A DNA stretch of 64,000 nt, taken from NCBI RefSeq assembly GCF_023223645.1, contig NZ_JALKBY010000004.1, forward strand, positions 109,379 to 173,378, written 5' to 3'. This document shows, in pieces, positions 42,875 through 51,271 of the stretch. Each line of letters starts with the position of its first letter. Positions within the stretch are counted from its first letter, which is position 1. The translations under genes were made by a program, and so were the position numbers. Under the pieces are notes generated by a model. That model searched no databases, was not told where the DNA came from, and saw nothing but the letters and a program-made list of their open reading frames with translations. Source of the stretch: Natroniella sulfidigena (GTDB taxonomy: Bacteria; Bacillota; Halanaerobiia; Halobacteroidales; Halobacteroidaceae).

Positions 42875-44329
42875 TTATTCAAAATCTTTTGCTCCCGGTA
42901 CTTTTCTCCTTCTATCCTTTAAAGATAAGACTGATTGTCTAAAGAGATAAGTCTTTAAAGCACTCCAATCAAATGGAATTAGTGGCCATAAGTAAGGAGT
43001 TCCAAATGATTTACTGAGAGCAAACAACAAGAAGCTTAAAATCAGTCCTGCAATTAATCCAGGTAATCTTAAAAAGACAACCAAAAGAATCAATCCAAAA
43101 CGCATCAATGATAGAGTTAAAGATAACTCATATCCTGGCAAAGCAAAATTACTAATCGCACCAATTGCTAAATAAAGAATTGTTTCTGGATCAAATAATC
43201 CCGTTTCTACAGAAAATTCACCTAAGATCAAAGCAGCAATCAAACTGAGTGAAGTAGCTAAAGCAGTCGGCGTTTGAATTGAAGCAATTCTGATCAAATC
43301 AATCCCCACAGTTGCTATCACAAACTGCCAACCTAAAGGCACTGTGCCTGGATCTTTAGGGCCAATAAATTCTAATGCCTCTGGAACCCAAGCTGGCCCA
43401 TAAGCTATTAACAACCATAAAGGAGGCAAAATCAATCCAATAAATACTGCTATTAGTCTTAACAGATTAAAATAAGTACCCGGAACAGGTGATTGACGAT
43501 ATTCCTCTAAATTCTGTGTATGATCAAAGAATGTTGCTGGTAAAATCAATACAGTCGGTGAATTATCAACCACTACACAGACCTTACCCTCCATGATATG
43601 GGCTGATGCTATATCAGGACGATTGGTATACCTTACTTTAGGTAATGGACTTAACGTATCTTTAGTCAAATAATCTTCAATCGTTCTATCAGCTAACGGC
43701 AATCCATCTACATCAATTTCATCAATCCGTTCCTTTATTTCTTCTACCAAATCTAAATCAGCATAATCTTTCATATAGACAACTGCAATATCACTATTAG
43801 CTTTCTTTCCTGCTTGTAAAGCTTCTACTCGTAAATCCACATCACGAATTCGTCTTCTAATTAATTGAATATTAAACATCATCGTCTCTACAAAACCATC
43901 TTCAGAACCACGAGTTGCCTTTTCTAGCTCAGGCTCTTCTGGCCCTCTAGCTTCCCAGGTTCGAGCATCAATTACAATTGCCTTATCTTCCCCATCAATT
44001 AAAAGCACTTGTGGTCCAGATAAAGCCTCTAAGGTCACGTCATCTACCGTCTCTACCACATCAGCTTCTGCCACTGGCAATCTAGTTTCTATTATTTTTT
44101 TAACTGCATCAACACTTAAATCTTCCTGTTCAGCATACATTAAATAAGCTAAAATTTGGTTTACTACTTCATCTTTATTAAACCCCTGAACAAAGGCCAA
44201 AGCAGCATCTTTATTCCCAATCTTAAATTCTCTAATAGTAAAATCAAAGGTTTTATCTCCATCAAACCTATCTTCAATCACCTTTATATTTTTCTCTAAC
44301 CTCTTATTTAAGTCCATCCTCTCTTCCAC
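42875..44329 (-). CDS. spoVAF: Stage V sporulation protein AF
   Basis: GerA-family membrane protein of the forespore inner membrane, thought to help nutrient-triggered dipicolinate release. The 484-residue protein has a soluble N-terminal half with VMYMKDYADLDLVEEIKERI-like GerA sequence near residue 180 and a membrane half with about five helices (LLRLIAVFIGLILPPLWLLI near 293). It overlaps spoVAEA by 26 bp. Last gene of the spoVA set. Confidence 0.95.
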   Translation of the reverse strand: MEERMDLNKRLEKNIKVIEDRFDGDKTFDFTIREFKIGNKDAALAFVQGFNKDEVVNQILAYLMYAEQEDLSVDAVKKIIETRLPVAEADVVETVDDVTLEALSGPQVLLIDGEDKAIVIDARTWEARGPEEPELEKATRGSEDGFVETMMFNIQLIRRRIRDVDLRVEALQAGKKANSDIAVVYMKDYADLDLVEEIKERIDEIDVDGLPLADRTIEDYLTKDTLSPLPKVRYTNRPDIASAHIMEGKVCVVVDNSPTVLILPATFFDHTQNLEEYRQSPVPGTYFNLLRLIAVFIGLILPPLWLLIAYGPAWVPEALEFIGPKDPGTVPLGWQFVIATVGIDLIRIASIQTPTALATSLSLIAALILGEFSVETGLFDPETILYLAIGAISNFALPGYELSLTLSLMRFGLILLVVFLRLPGLIAGLILSFLLFALSKSFGTPYLWPLIPFDWSALKTYLFRQSVLSLKDRRRKVPGAKDFE

Positions 44330-44882
44330 TCCTCTTGAGTATCTCCTTAATTGCCTTAGTAGTTATTGGGGCTCCTAGATGATAATCATCTTTGCCTTCC
44401 ATCTTTCCTAAATCCCCTATGCCAACAACCAGCATATCTTCAAATTCATTGATTACATCAACAGTATCTCCCTCTAGTATGGTATGATCTGCCTCTTCTT
44501 CCTTCCCTGTTTTATCTACAGGCAATTCTACAAGTTCACCTTCTTTAGTAATTGAACAGGTCGGTCGAACACCTTCTACTTCTTTAGCATTAGAAGCTAC
44601 AGCTACTACTCCTAATACATCAATATTGTCAGATTCAGCTACTACTTTCATCGCTGTTTCTCCTTGCCCACAATTTAAATCCCCTTGATCATCAAACATA
44701 ACTACAGCTAATTCTCCTGAACAGTTGTTGATCTCTTGCACTAATTCAGCTCCCGAGCAAGGTGTTGGATTCCCAGCTGATTTTGTAATAACTTCCAAAC
44801 CTAAGCTTTTACTAGCTTCCTCAACGGCCTTACGAGCTGTCTTATCCCCATCAGTAATCATTATAACCTCTTTTGCTTCCAT
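44304..44882 (-). CDS. spoVAEA: Stage V sporulation protein AEa (soluble SpoVAE paralogue)
   Basis: Soluble 192-residue protein without membrane helices; the family sits on the outer surface of the spore inner membrane. Hallmarks are MITDGDKTARKAVEEASKSL at the start, GNPTPCSGAELV near residue 40, FDDQGDLNCGQGE near 63 and the late GIGDLGKMEGKDD. The 26 bp overlap with spoVAF suggests coupled translation. Confidence 0.94.
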   Translation of the reverse strand: MEAKEVIMITDGDKTARKAVEEASKSLGLEVITKSAGNPTPCSGAELVQEINNCSGELAVVMFDDQGDLNCGQGETAMKVVAESDNIDVLGVVAVASNAKEVEGVRPTCSITKEGELVELPVDKTGKEEEADHTILEGDTVDVINEFEDMLVVGIGDLGKMEGKDDYHLGAPITTKAIKEILKRSGREDGLK

Positions 44883-44927
44883 TATCCTTCTCCCTTATTA
44901 TTTTTATTTTAAAGCAATAATATACAT

Positions 44928-45281
44928 TTATTCTTTAGGTCTAAAGATAGCAGCAGTTAAGAAACCAATGATTATTGAAGCAGTAATCCCAATACTCCCT
45001 TGCTCTAAAACTCCAGCAAACAACCCTAAAAAACCATCCCGTTCTACTTCCATTAATACTCCACTGGTCAAAATATGTCCAAAGTTCATTACAGGTACAG
45101 TAACCCCTGCTCCAGCTATACTTATTAAGGGCTCATAAAGACCTAATCCAGATAAAATTGCCCCAATAACAACAACACCAACCAACAAATGAGCTGGAGT
45201 ATAGTTAGTAAAATCTAAAAACAGTTGCCCTAAAGCACAGATTAAACCTCCAACTAAAAAGGCCATGATATACATAGTCAT
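44928..45281 (-). CDS. spoVAEB: Stage V sporulation protein AEb
   Basis: Small membrane protein (117 residues, about four helices), one of the core pore components with SpoVAC for dipicolinic acid movement. The central AGAGVTVPVMNFGHILTSGV segment near residue 56 parallels GGGTIIPITGFANAI in SpoVAC. It begins 2 bp after spoVAD stops. Confidence 0.95.
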   Translation of the reverse strand: MTMYIMAFLVGGLICALGQLFLDFTNYTPAHLLVGVVVIGAILSGLGLYEPLISIAGAGVTVPVMNFGHILTSGVLMEVERDGFLGLFAGVLEQGSIGITASIIIGFLTAAIFRPKE

Positions 45282-45283
45282 TT

Positions 45284-46372
45284 CTATCCCTCATTCCCAG
45301 ATAAGTTTTCCACTTTATTGGCTAACTTACTTCTAATACTCGGTCTTCCTATCCCTGGTGTCAACTGTCCTGTCGTTTCTAATACTACTGCATGAGCAAT
45401 ACAAGGAATCGTCTCCCCTTGCAAAGAAGTTAAAGGACTCAGTAATGCTCCAGTTCCTAAAACTAAAACTTTATTGAAATTTCCATACATTATCTGTGGT
45501 AACAAATAAGAAGCCGTCACTACAGCAGAGCAACCACAGCCACTTCCTCCCGCCCCTGCTTTTTGATTTGAATTATAAATCATCACTCCACAATCATCAT
45601 AAATATCTTCAATTGAACAGCCCTTTTCTGCTAATAGCTCTAAAACTAAACTCTTCCCAACTTCACCTAAGTCACCAGTTACAATCAAATCATAATAACT
45701 TGGATCACGCCCTGTATCTTCTAAGTGCTGAATAATAGTATCTGCTGCAGCTGGAGCCATAGCTGAGCCCATATCTTGAGGATCATTGACCCCTAAGTCA
45801 ATAACTTTTCCTAAAGTTGCAGATGGAATCTGGACTCCTCCCTGTTGATTACTTAAAATCATAGCTCCCGTTCCAGTTACTGTCCATTGCTTATAGGGTG
45901 GGTACTTATCACCATATTCATTAGGGGTTCTAAACTGCCTTTCAGTTGCTTGATAGTGGCTAGAAGTAAAGGAAATAACTTGGTTAGCTGCTCCACCACT
46001 GATCATCATTGCTCCCATAGCTAATGACTGAACCATTGTAGAACAAGCCCCAAACAACCCTAAATAGGAGACTGGAAATTTACGAGCAACAAAGTTAGAA
46101 GCTACCGTCTGATTTAATAAATCACCTGCTAACAAACAATCTATTTGATCTTTAGAAAGCTGTACTTTTTCTAAAACCAGATTCAATACATCCTCTGACA
46201 TCTTCATCTGGGCTTGTTCCCAAGTCTTTTGCTTATTGTATCCATCACTGATTGCTTCATCAAAGTATTCTCCTAAGGGCCCACTTTCCTCTTTAGTCCC
46301 TACAATAGAAGCTGAAGAAATGACTTGAGGAGGATTGATAAATTTTACTGTCTGTTGACCTAATTGCTTCAT
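45284..46372 (-). CDS. spoVAD: Stage V sporulation protein AD
   Basis: Dipicolinate-binding protein with a thiolase-like fold on the inner membrane surface. The 362-residue protein begins MKQLGQQTVKFINPPQVISS and has YLGLFGACSTMVQSLAMGAM near residue 104 and NQKAGAGGSGCGCSAVVTAS near 268, both typical. It lies between spoVAC and spoVAEB with gaps of 12 and 2 bp. Confidence 0.96.
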   Translation of the reverse strand: MKQLGQQTVKFINPPQVISSASIVGTKEESGPLGEYFDEAISDGYNKQKTWEQAQMKMSEDVLNLVLEKVQLSKDQIDCLLAGDLLNQTVASNFVARKFPVSYLGLFGACSTMVQSLAMGAMMISGGAANQVISFTSSHYQATERQFRTPNEYGDKYPPYKQWTVTGTGAMILSNQQGGVQIPSATLGKVIDLGVNDPQDMGSAMAPAAADTIIQHLEDTGRDPSYYDLIVTGDLGEVGKSLVLELLAEKGCSIEDIYDDCGVMIYNSNQKAGAGGSGCGCSAVVTASYLLPQIMYGNFNKVLVLGTGALLSPLTSLQGETIPCIAHAVVLETTGQLTPGIGRPSIRSKLANKVENLSGNEG

Positions 46373-46384
46373 TTTTTCACTCCT

Positions 46385-46831
46385 CTAACCTATTAATAAT
46401 TTAATAACCCCAATTAAAAATGCTGATAAGATTCCATAGGTTAATACTGGTCCAGCAATTGAATAAATCTGTTTCCCTAACCCTAAAATATATCCTTCCT
46501 GCCTATACTCCATAGCTGGGGCTACAATTGCATTAGCAAATCCCGTAATGGGAATAATCGTTCCTCCTCCAGCAAATTGAGCTAGTTCATCATAAACACC
46601 AAATCCAGTTAAAACAGCACCAACTACAATTAAAATTAATCCAGTATAAGAACTTGCTTCAGTTAAACTCAGACCTGTGCCTAATAATAACTCAATTATG
46701 ATTTGACCTAGCAGACAGATTAAGCCTCCAACTAGATAAGCACTGAAGAAATTTTTAACTTTAGAATCAGTAGGTTGATGTTTTTTAACCAATTCATTAT
46801 ATTCTTCCTGTGTTTTATCGATTTGACTCAT
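46385..46831 (-). CDS. spoVAC: Stage V sporulation protein AC
   Basis: Membrane protein of 148 residues with about four helices; SpoVAC acts as a mechanosensitive channel for dipicolinic acid. A soluble N-terminal stretch (YNELVKKHQPTDSKVKNFFS) leads to the first helix, and GGGTIIPITGFANAIVAPAM near residue 88 matches the family. It follows spoVAB after 33 bp. Confidence 0.95.
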   Translation of the reverse strand: MSQIDKTQEEYNELVKKHQPTDSKVKNFFSAYLVGGLICLLGQIIIELLLGTGLSLTEASSYTGLILIVVGAVLTGFGVYDELAQFAGGGTIIPITGFANAIVAPAMEYRQEGYILGLGKQIYSIAGPVLTYGILSAFLIGVIKLLIG

Positions 46832-46864
46832 AACAATCCTCCTAGTTTTACTCTTTTTAGGTGA

Positions 46865-47299
46865 TCAAGGTGGCCATAAAGTAGGAAATAACCAATAAAT
46901 TAATGAACCAATTGCCTTGCCTAAAATTATGAGAGCTAATAACTCGCCCAAATAGCTTTGCAAGCCCAACCTCCTACTTAAAATAGGTAATACTTTTAAA
47001 ACCTCTGTTAATGCTCCTGCTAATAATCCAATAAAAATTCCAAATATAAACCCCATAATAATAACTAAAATACTATTAATAATCTCAAAGAAAGGTAATT
47101 GCCACTCATAAAATTGAAAATTAGTAGCAAGTAATGGGCCAACTATTACTAACATCTGATAAAACTTAATATATTCTTTTGAATCACTGACTTGAATCAA
47201 ACGGGGTATAACATCTAAGACTAATAAAAAAGCAACCAAAGCTGTCCCTACCACAACTCCTCCTGCAAACCCGGTCAGAATTAAGATAAAAGCCCTCAC
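46865..47299 (-). CDS. spoVAB: Stage V sporulation protein AB
   Basis: Membrane protein of 144 residues with about four helices (LTGFAGGVVVGTALVAFLLV at the start, FGIFIGLLAGALTEVLKVLP later). Together with SpoVAA it is found in Bacillus-type spoVA operons and is missing from many clostridial ones. Placed between spoVAA and spoVAC. Its individual role in dipicolinate uptake is unresolved. Confidence 0.9.
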   Translation of the reverse strand: MRAFILILTGFAGGVVVGTALVAFLLVLDVIPRLIQVSDSKEYIKFYQMLVIVGPLLATNFQFYEWQLPFFEIINSILVIIMGFIFGIFIGLLAGALTEVLKVLPILSRRLGLQSYLGELLALIILGKAIGSLIYWLFPTLWPP

Positions 47300-47317
47300 T
47301 CAGTCACCACCTAACAT

Positions 47318-47971
47318 TTAATTATTATTCCCCCCTTTTTTTGCTTCTTTTGTCTTTTGATTCAAAGAAAATTGATTGACCTTATTTTCATAAAGATACA
47401 TCTCCATCTCTAAAGGGCTAGGATCGTCATCCAATTTATACTTATAAATATAATTAAAAAAGACTATCATCCCACATGCTATACCAATTGAATAAGGAAT
47501 CTGTAACAAAAGAGGATTCTCTTCAAACCTTCCCATAACCAATTGATATAACTGCTGGTGAACAGCTACCATATTGACATCAGCATGAAAATTCATAATA
47601 GCCATTCCTGAACCTAAAAATAAAACTACACTGACTGCAGCAATATAAAAGATTGAAGGCTTGTCCTGACTTCTCTTATCTTTAGCATCTGTCTTAATAT
47701 CGACAATTACATCTGCTTCCCCTAAGTGTTCAATCGTTGCTTCAGGGAATTGGCCCTTAATAACTCGAATAATTTCCAAAGCTGTAATAATCATTGATTG
47801 ACCTGCTTCTTTAGTAACCTCTTTAACACCTAATCTTTCTAAATCCTCTTGTTTGTCTTCAGCAGTAATCACCTCTGCTAAATCTCTAACCAATAACCTT
47901 TGATTAGGCTTTGCCTTGACTACTCTTTTGACCCTTAAAAATATCTCAAACTTTCCAGTCATTGAGCTCAC
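47318..47971 (-). CDS. spoVAA: Stage V sporulation protein AA
   Basis: A 217-residue protein with a soluble N-terminal domain (KFEIFLRVKRVVKAKPNQRL, VIVDIKTDAKDK) and two membrane helices at about residues 125-145 and 170-190. The start may be the GTG at 47971, which has AGAGGT 5-6 nt upstream, or the ATG at 47962, whose ribosome site is weaker. It overlaps the end of the small membrane gene upstream, so the two are coupled. Confidence 0.88.
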   Translation of the reverse strand: MSSMTGKFEIFLRVKRVVKAKPNQRLLVRDLAEVITAEDKQEDLERLGVKEVTKEAGQSMIITALEIIRVIKGQFPEATIEHLGEADVIVDIKTDAKDKRSQDKPSIFYIAAVSVVLFLGSGMAIMNFHADVNMVAVHQQLYQLVMGRFEENPLLLQIPYSIGIACGMIVFFNYIYKYKLDDDPSPLEMEMYLYENKVNQFSLNQKTKEAKKGGNNN

Positions 47972-48131
47972 TTCTTACCTCTAGATTAAATTGTTCTACA
48001 TTAACCCTTTTAGCTCTAGGTGAAACATCATCATCTACAAAAAAGTTACTCCAAAAATATAAAGTAGCCAAGATTAAAATAACACTAAATATTATTATTA
48101 ATAATATTTTATTTAAATTAAGATCAATCAT
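47946..48131 (-). CDS. Small membrane protein at the head of the spoVA operon
   Basis: A 61-residue protein from the ATG at 48131, preceded by AGAGGTG at 9 nt; a GTG at 48143 is possible. It has one hydrophobic helix (KILLIIIFSVILILATLYFW) and then a short acidic-basic tail (VDDDVSPRAKRVNVEQF). I recognise no family and know no counterpart in the Bacillus operon. It is the first gene behind the candidate sigma-G promoter and overlaps spoVAA, which supports translation and forespore expression. Confidence 0.65.
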   Translation of the reverse strand: MIDLNLNKILLIIIFSVILILATLYFWSNFFVDDDVSPRAKRVNVEQFNLEVRSELNDWKV

Positions 48132-48172
48132 AACTAAATTCACCTCTCTTAATAAGTCTCGTTTCTACAACT

Positions 48173-48202
48173 TATTATACACAATTTAATAAAAATTAAT
48201 GC
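48173..48202 (-). promoter_or_regulatory. Candidate sigma-G/forespore promoter of the spoVA operon
   Basis: Minus strand: GCATT (48198-48202), 18 bp spacer, TATAATA (48173-48179), close to the sigma-G pattern GHATR-N18-CATWMTA with one change in each block. Position fits: 40 bp before the first gene and just after the sigF terminator. The -10 would also suit sigma-A, so the assignment is tentative. Confidence 0.4.
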
Positions 48203-48235
48203 AAAAAGGACAGGTGTTCAACACCTGTCCTTTTT
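48203..48235 (-). terminator. Intrinsic terminator overlapping the sigF stop codon
   Basis: GGACAGGTGT (48221-48230 on the minus strand) pairs with ACACCTGTCC (48208-48217) around a 3-base loop that is the sigF TGA, then TTTTT. The stem therefore contains the last sigF codons. Confidence 0.88.
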
Positions 48236-49003
48236 TTTCAATTTATTCTTCATTAAAGTCAGTATTTTCTTTTCTAGTCTAGAAACATGAGCTTGAGAAA
48301 TTTCTAATTCTCTAGCAACTTGACTTTGAGTCTGATTAGCAAAGTATCTTAACTTGATTAACTTTTTCGCCCTCTGATCAACCTTTTCTAATATCTGCTT
48401 TAAAAATAATTTATTCAAGCTAGCTTCATACTCATCATTAGAATCTGCTAATCGGTCGATTAACTCTAATTTACTCCCTCCTCCATCTTCATTATAAACT
48501 TTAGTATATAATGAAGTAGGTTCTTGAACTGCTTCTAAAGCTCTAATTATCTCTTCTGAATCTAAATCAAGTCGCTGACTTAACTCTTTAATTGTAGGTT
48601 CACGTTTTAATTCCCTCTTCATTTCTTCTTTAATCTGCTTAATCTTGCTGGCTCTCTGTTTTAAAGTACGACTTATCTTAACTCGGTCATTATCCCTTAA
48701 AAAAACCTTTATTTCTCCAATAATTACTGGTACAGCATAAGTAGAAAAATTAACACCCTTATTCAAATCAAACCGTTTAATAGCTTTCATTAATCCTATA
48801 ATTCCTATTTGAAAGATATCTTCTAACGAATAAGTAGCATTTTTAAAACGATGAGCAATCTTTAAGACCAATCTTAAATTATGCTTAACTAATTTATCGG
48901 TTGCCTCTTGCTCCCCTTGCTGACTCCTACCTAATAATCTTTTCGTCTCTTCTTGAGACAAAAGTTTCTGCTCTTTAAGGTTAATATTTGCTAATCCTTC
49001 CAT
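48218..49003 (-). CDS. sigF: RNA polymerase sigma factor SigF (forespore-specific)
   Basis: First forespore sigma factor. The 261-residue protein has region 2 (HNLRLVLKIAHRFKNATYSL, EDIFQIGIIGLMKAIKRFD near residue 62), region 3 and region 4 with the helix-turn-helix QSQVARELEISQAHVSRLEK near 232. Third gene of spoIIA, 11 bp after spoIIAB. Activity should be held by SpoIIAB until SpoIIAA is dephosphorylated. Confidence 0.95.
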   Translation of the reverse strand: MEGLANINLKEQKLLSQEETKRLLGRSQQGEQEATDKLVKHNLRLVLKIAHRFKNATYSLEDIFQIGIIGLMKAIKRFDLNKGVNFSTYAVPVIIGEIKVFLRDNDRVKISRTLKQRASKIKQIKEEMKRELKREPTIKELSQRLDLDSEEIIRALEAVQEPTSLYTKVYNEDGGGSKLELIDRLADSNDEYEASLNKLFLKQILEKVDQRAKKLIKLRYFANQTQSQVARELEISQAHVSRLEKKILTLMKNKLKKKDRC

Positions 49004-49014
49004 CTTCTCTACTC

Positions 49015-49443
49015 CTAGTTAACCTGTTTTTTTTCCTGAATAGGTACTTTAACCATTTTTAGTTCAGTTCCTTCCCCTAACTTCGATTTTATTTCAAACT
49101 TGTCCATAAATGACTCAATAAATGCTAATCCTAAGCCCATTCTATCAGTTGTTGTATAAGAAGATTCACAAACTTGCTCTACATCTTCAATCCCTTGACC
49201 ATCATCTCTGATAATTATTTCTAATTGTTCTTCATAAATCATCATTTTCATCTTTATTTTACCTATTTTTTCTTGATAAGCATGAACTATAGCATTAGAT
49301 ACTGCTTCAGAAATTGCCACTTTAATCTCTTCAATTTCTGCAAGTGTAAAATTTAATTGGGAAGCAAAGGATGCTGCTGTTACTCTAGCTAGTCCTACAT
49401 TACTAGATCGACTATCAATAATTAACTCAACTTGATTTTCCAT
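49015..49443 (-). CDS. spoIIAB: Anti-sigma F factor SpoIIAB
   Basis: Serine kinase and anti-sigma factor binding SigF. From the ATG at 49443 (AGAGGGGG upstream) it has 142 residues; a longer reading to 49500 would run into spoIIAA. GHKL motifs: EIKVAISEAVSNAIVHAYQE (N box) near residue 35, RDDGQGI (G1) near 80, MGLGLAFIESFMD (G2) near 105. Confidence 0.95.
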   Translation of the reverse strand: MENQVELIIDSRSSNVGLARVTAASFASQLNFTLAEIEEIKVAISEAVSNAIVHAYQEKIGKIKMKMMIYEEQLEIIIRDDGQGIEDVEQVCESSYTTTDRMGLGLAFIESFMDKFEIKSKLGEGTELKMVKVPIQEKKQVN

Positions 49444-49456
49444 GATTGTTCCCCCT

Positions 49457-49789
49457 CTAAATTTTGTCCAACAACTCCTGTTGCGAATGATAAATATCAA
49501 TGATCTTTAAAAGTCCAGAAACCTCAAAAATTCTTTCTACCTGTGAAGTAATATTAACAACTCCTACTTTACCCCCTTGTTGATTAAGCTTTTTATAAAT
49601 ACTTAAAATTGCACCTAAACCTGAGCTATCAATAAACTCAATTCCATCTAAATCTAGAATTAAATTGCAAATTTCAGTAGTTAATTGCTCGCTTACCTTT
49701 TTTTTAAAATAATCTGCTGTATGAAGATCAAACTCCCCTTCCAATTCAACAAATAAATTATTATCTGATTCTCTACAATTTACCTTCAT
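49457..49789 (-). CDS. spoIIAA: Anti-sigma F factor antagonist SpoIIAA
   Basis: STAS-domain protein that frees SigF when unphosphorylated. From the ATG at 49789, with GGGGGAGG just upstream, it has 110 residues. The phosphorylatable serine lies in DGIEFIDSSGLGAILSI near residue 57. The product of the first gene of spoIIA; 13 bp to spoIIAB. Confidence 0.95.
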   Translation of the reverse strand: MKVNCRESDNNLFVELEGEFDLHTADYFKKKVSEQLTTEICNLILDLDGIEFIDSSGLGAILSIYKKLNQQGGKVGVVNITSQVERIFEVSGLLKIIDIYHSQQELLDKI

Positions 49790-49810
49790 TTTACCTCCCC
49801 CCTTTAGATA

Positions 49811-49840
49811 ATATTTAGCCATAAACCATTTTTTTCCTGC
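49811..49840 (-). promoter_or_regulatory. Candidate sigma-H promoter of spoIIA
   Basis: Minus strand: GCAGGAAAA (49832-49840) fits the sigma-H -35 RNAGGAWWW fully; after 12 bp, GCTAAATAT (49811-49819) fits -10 RNNGAATWW with one change. The start point would leave only about 15 nt of leader, which just holds the ribosome site. Known spoIIA operons use sigma-H. Confidence 0.4.
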
Positions 49841-49871
49841 TAGTTATCTATTTTTACTCGTAAAAAAACAA

Positions 49872-49889
49872 AGTGGCCTACCGGCCACT
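49872..49889 (-). terminator. Intrinsic terminator between dacF and spoIIAA
   Basis: AGTGGCC and GGCCACT form a 7 bp GC-rich stem with a 4-base loop; the minus strand continues TTGTTTTTTTA. It starts 9 bp after the dacF stop. Confidence 0.85.
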
Positions 49890-49897
49890 ACCTAACT

Positions 49898-51082
49898 TTA
49901 AGAATAATTAATTAAACTACTGATGAATTTCTTGAAAATCGAAATTATTAGTTCAAATAAATTAGCTTCCTCCACTTTTTCAGCAGCTACCAAATCAACC
50001 TGACCAATCTCTTCTCCATCTTTTAAAACTATAACCTCCCCTACTTTATCGCCAGAGTCAATAGGAGCAGTAATCTCTTGGTCAAGCCAAATCTGTTTTT
50101 TAACTTCACCTTCTTCACCTTTGATTACTGAAACTGTTAAATCCTCTGCCACAATAGCAGTTACTTGATCATCCTTACCTTTAAAGACATCAATTTGATC
50201 TATCTCTAAATCTTTTTCTACAATCTCAATTGCTTGATGGATATTAAAGGCATAAGATAAAAGCTCTCGTGATTCTCGAAATCTGACCTTTGAATTAGGA
50301 GCATCCAACACTACAGAAATAAATCTCATTCCTCTTTGACTGGCTGTAGCTGATAATCCAAAGCCTGCTTCTGCTGTATATCCTGTCTTAAGTCCATCAG
50401 CTCCCTCATAAAATCGTACTAGATCATTTGTATTACGCAAAAAAGACTCTCCATCCCGTAAATGATCAATCCAAGTCGATGTATATTCCAAAATTTCTGG
50501 ATACTTCAATAATTCTCTAGACATTAAAGCAACATCATAAGCCGTTGTATAGTTTCCTTCTTCTCCCTCCTCAGTAATAGGTAAGCCATTTGTATTCTTA
50601 AAGTAAGTGTTTTCCATTCCCAACTCTTCGGCTTTTTGATTCATTGCCCTTACAAACTCTTCTTCTGTTCCATACAAGTATTCTGCTACAGCAACACATG
50701 CATCATTAGCAGAAACAATAGCTATCGCCTTCAACATTTCCTTTAAAGTCATCTCTTCTCCTGGCTCTAACCAAATCTGTGAACCTCCCATTTGTGCTGC
50801 ATGTTCACTTGTTGGAACTTTATCTGTTAATTGAGCTCTTCCTTCCTCTAAAGCTTCCATTGTCAATAACATAGTCATAATCTTAGTAATACTTGCTGGG
50901 GGCTTTTGTTGATGGGGATTTTTTTCATAAAGTACTCTACCTGATTCAGCATCCATTAAAATTGCAGATTCTGATTCAAGATCAAAATCAGGCACTTCAA
51001 CAGCTAAACCAGGTTGAGTTATAAGAAAAATTATTAGACAAAGAAATAACCAACTGATTATAGAACGTCTCCACAAAGTCAT
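49898..51082 (-). CDS. dacF: D-alanyl-D-alanine carboxypeptidase DacF
   Basis: Forespore penicillin-binding protein that adjusts cortex cross-linking. The 394-residue protein has a signal peptide (residues 1-27), PPASITKIMTM near 60, SANDACVAVAEYL near 119 and KTGYTAEAGFGL near 234, then a PBP5_C domain and a C-terminal hydrophobic/amphipathic end. GGGGAGGAG precedes the ATG. Directly upstream of spoIIA as in Bacillus, but separated by a terminator. Confidence 0.93.
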   Translation of the reverse strand: MTLWRRSIISWLFLCLIIFLITQPGLAVEVPDFDLESESAILMDAESGRVLYEKNPHQQKPPASITKIMTMLLTMEALEEGRAQLTDKVPTSEHAAQMGGSQIWLEPGEEMTLKEMLKAIAIVSANDACVAVAEYLYGTEEEFVRAMNQKAEELGMENTYFKNTNGLPITEEGEEGNYTTAYDVALMSRELLKYPEILEYTSTWIDHLRDGESFLRNTNDLVRFYEGADGLKTGYTAEAGFGLSATASQRGMRFISVVLDAPNSKVRFRESRELLSYAFNIHQAIEIVEKDLEIDQIDVFKGKDDQVTAIVAEDLTVSVIKGEEGEVKKQIWLDQEITAPIDSGDKVGEVIVLKDGEEIGQVDLVAAEKVEEANLFELIISIFKKFISSLINYS

Positions 51083-51165
51083 AATCTCCTCCCCTTACAT
51101 TCTTAATAATATTTATTAACTTCTTCCACTAAGTATGATTGTAAAAAAAAGGGAGGGGTTAAAAA

Positions 51166-51202
51166 ATCAGTGTACAGTGAACAGTTGACGGGGGACAGAT
51201 AG
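51166..51202. repeat. 7-mer-arm half element (copy 10a)
   Basis: Begins ATCAGTGTACAGT, as in copies 7 and 12, and continues in 7 bp units (GAACAGTT, GACGGGG, GACAGAT). No inverted partner is close; instead a hairpin and a second, complete element follow. Confidence 0.7.
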
Positions 51203-51242
51203 AAACCTTAAGCCATTAAAATTAATTGACATCTTACATTAT

Positions 51243-51271
51243 ATTGATATAAAGCTTCACTTTATATCAAT
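51243..51271. other. Perfect 12 bp hairpin between two repeat copies
   Basis: ATTGATATAAAG (51243-51254) and CTTTATATCAAT (51260-51271) pair fully around CTTCA. There is no T-run, so it is not an obvious terminator. It touches the left arm of copy 10b. Confidence 0.75.
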
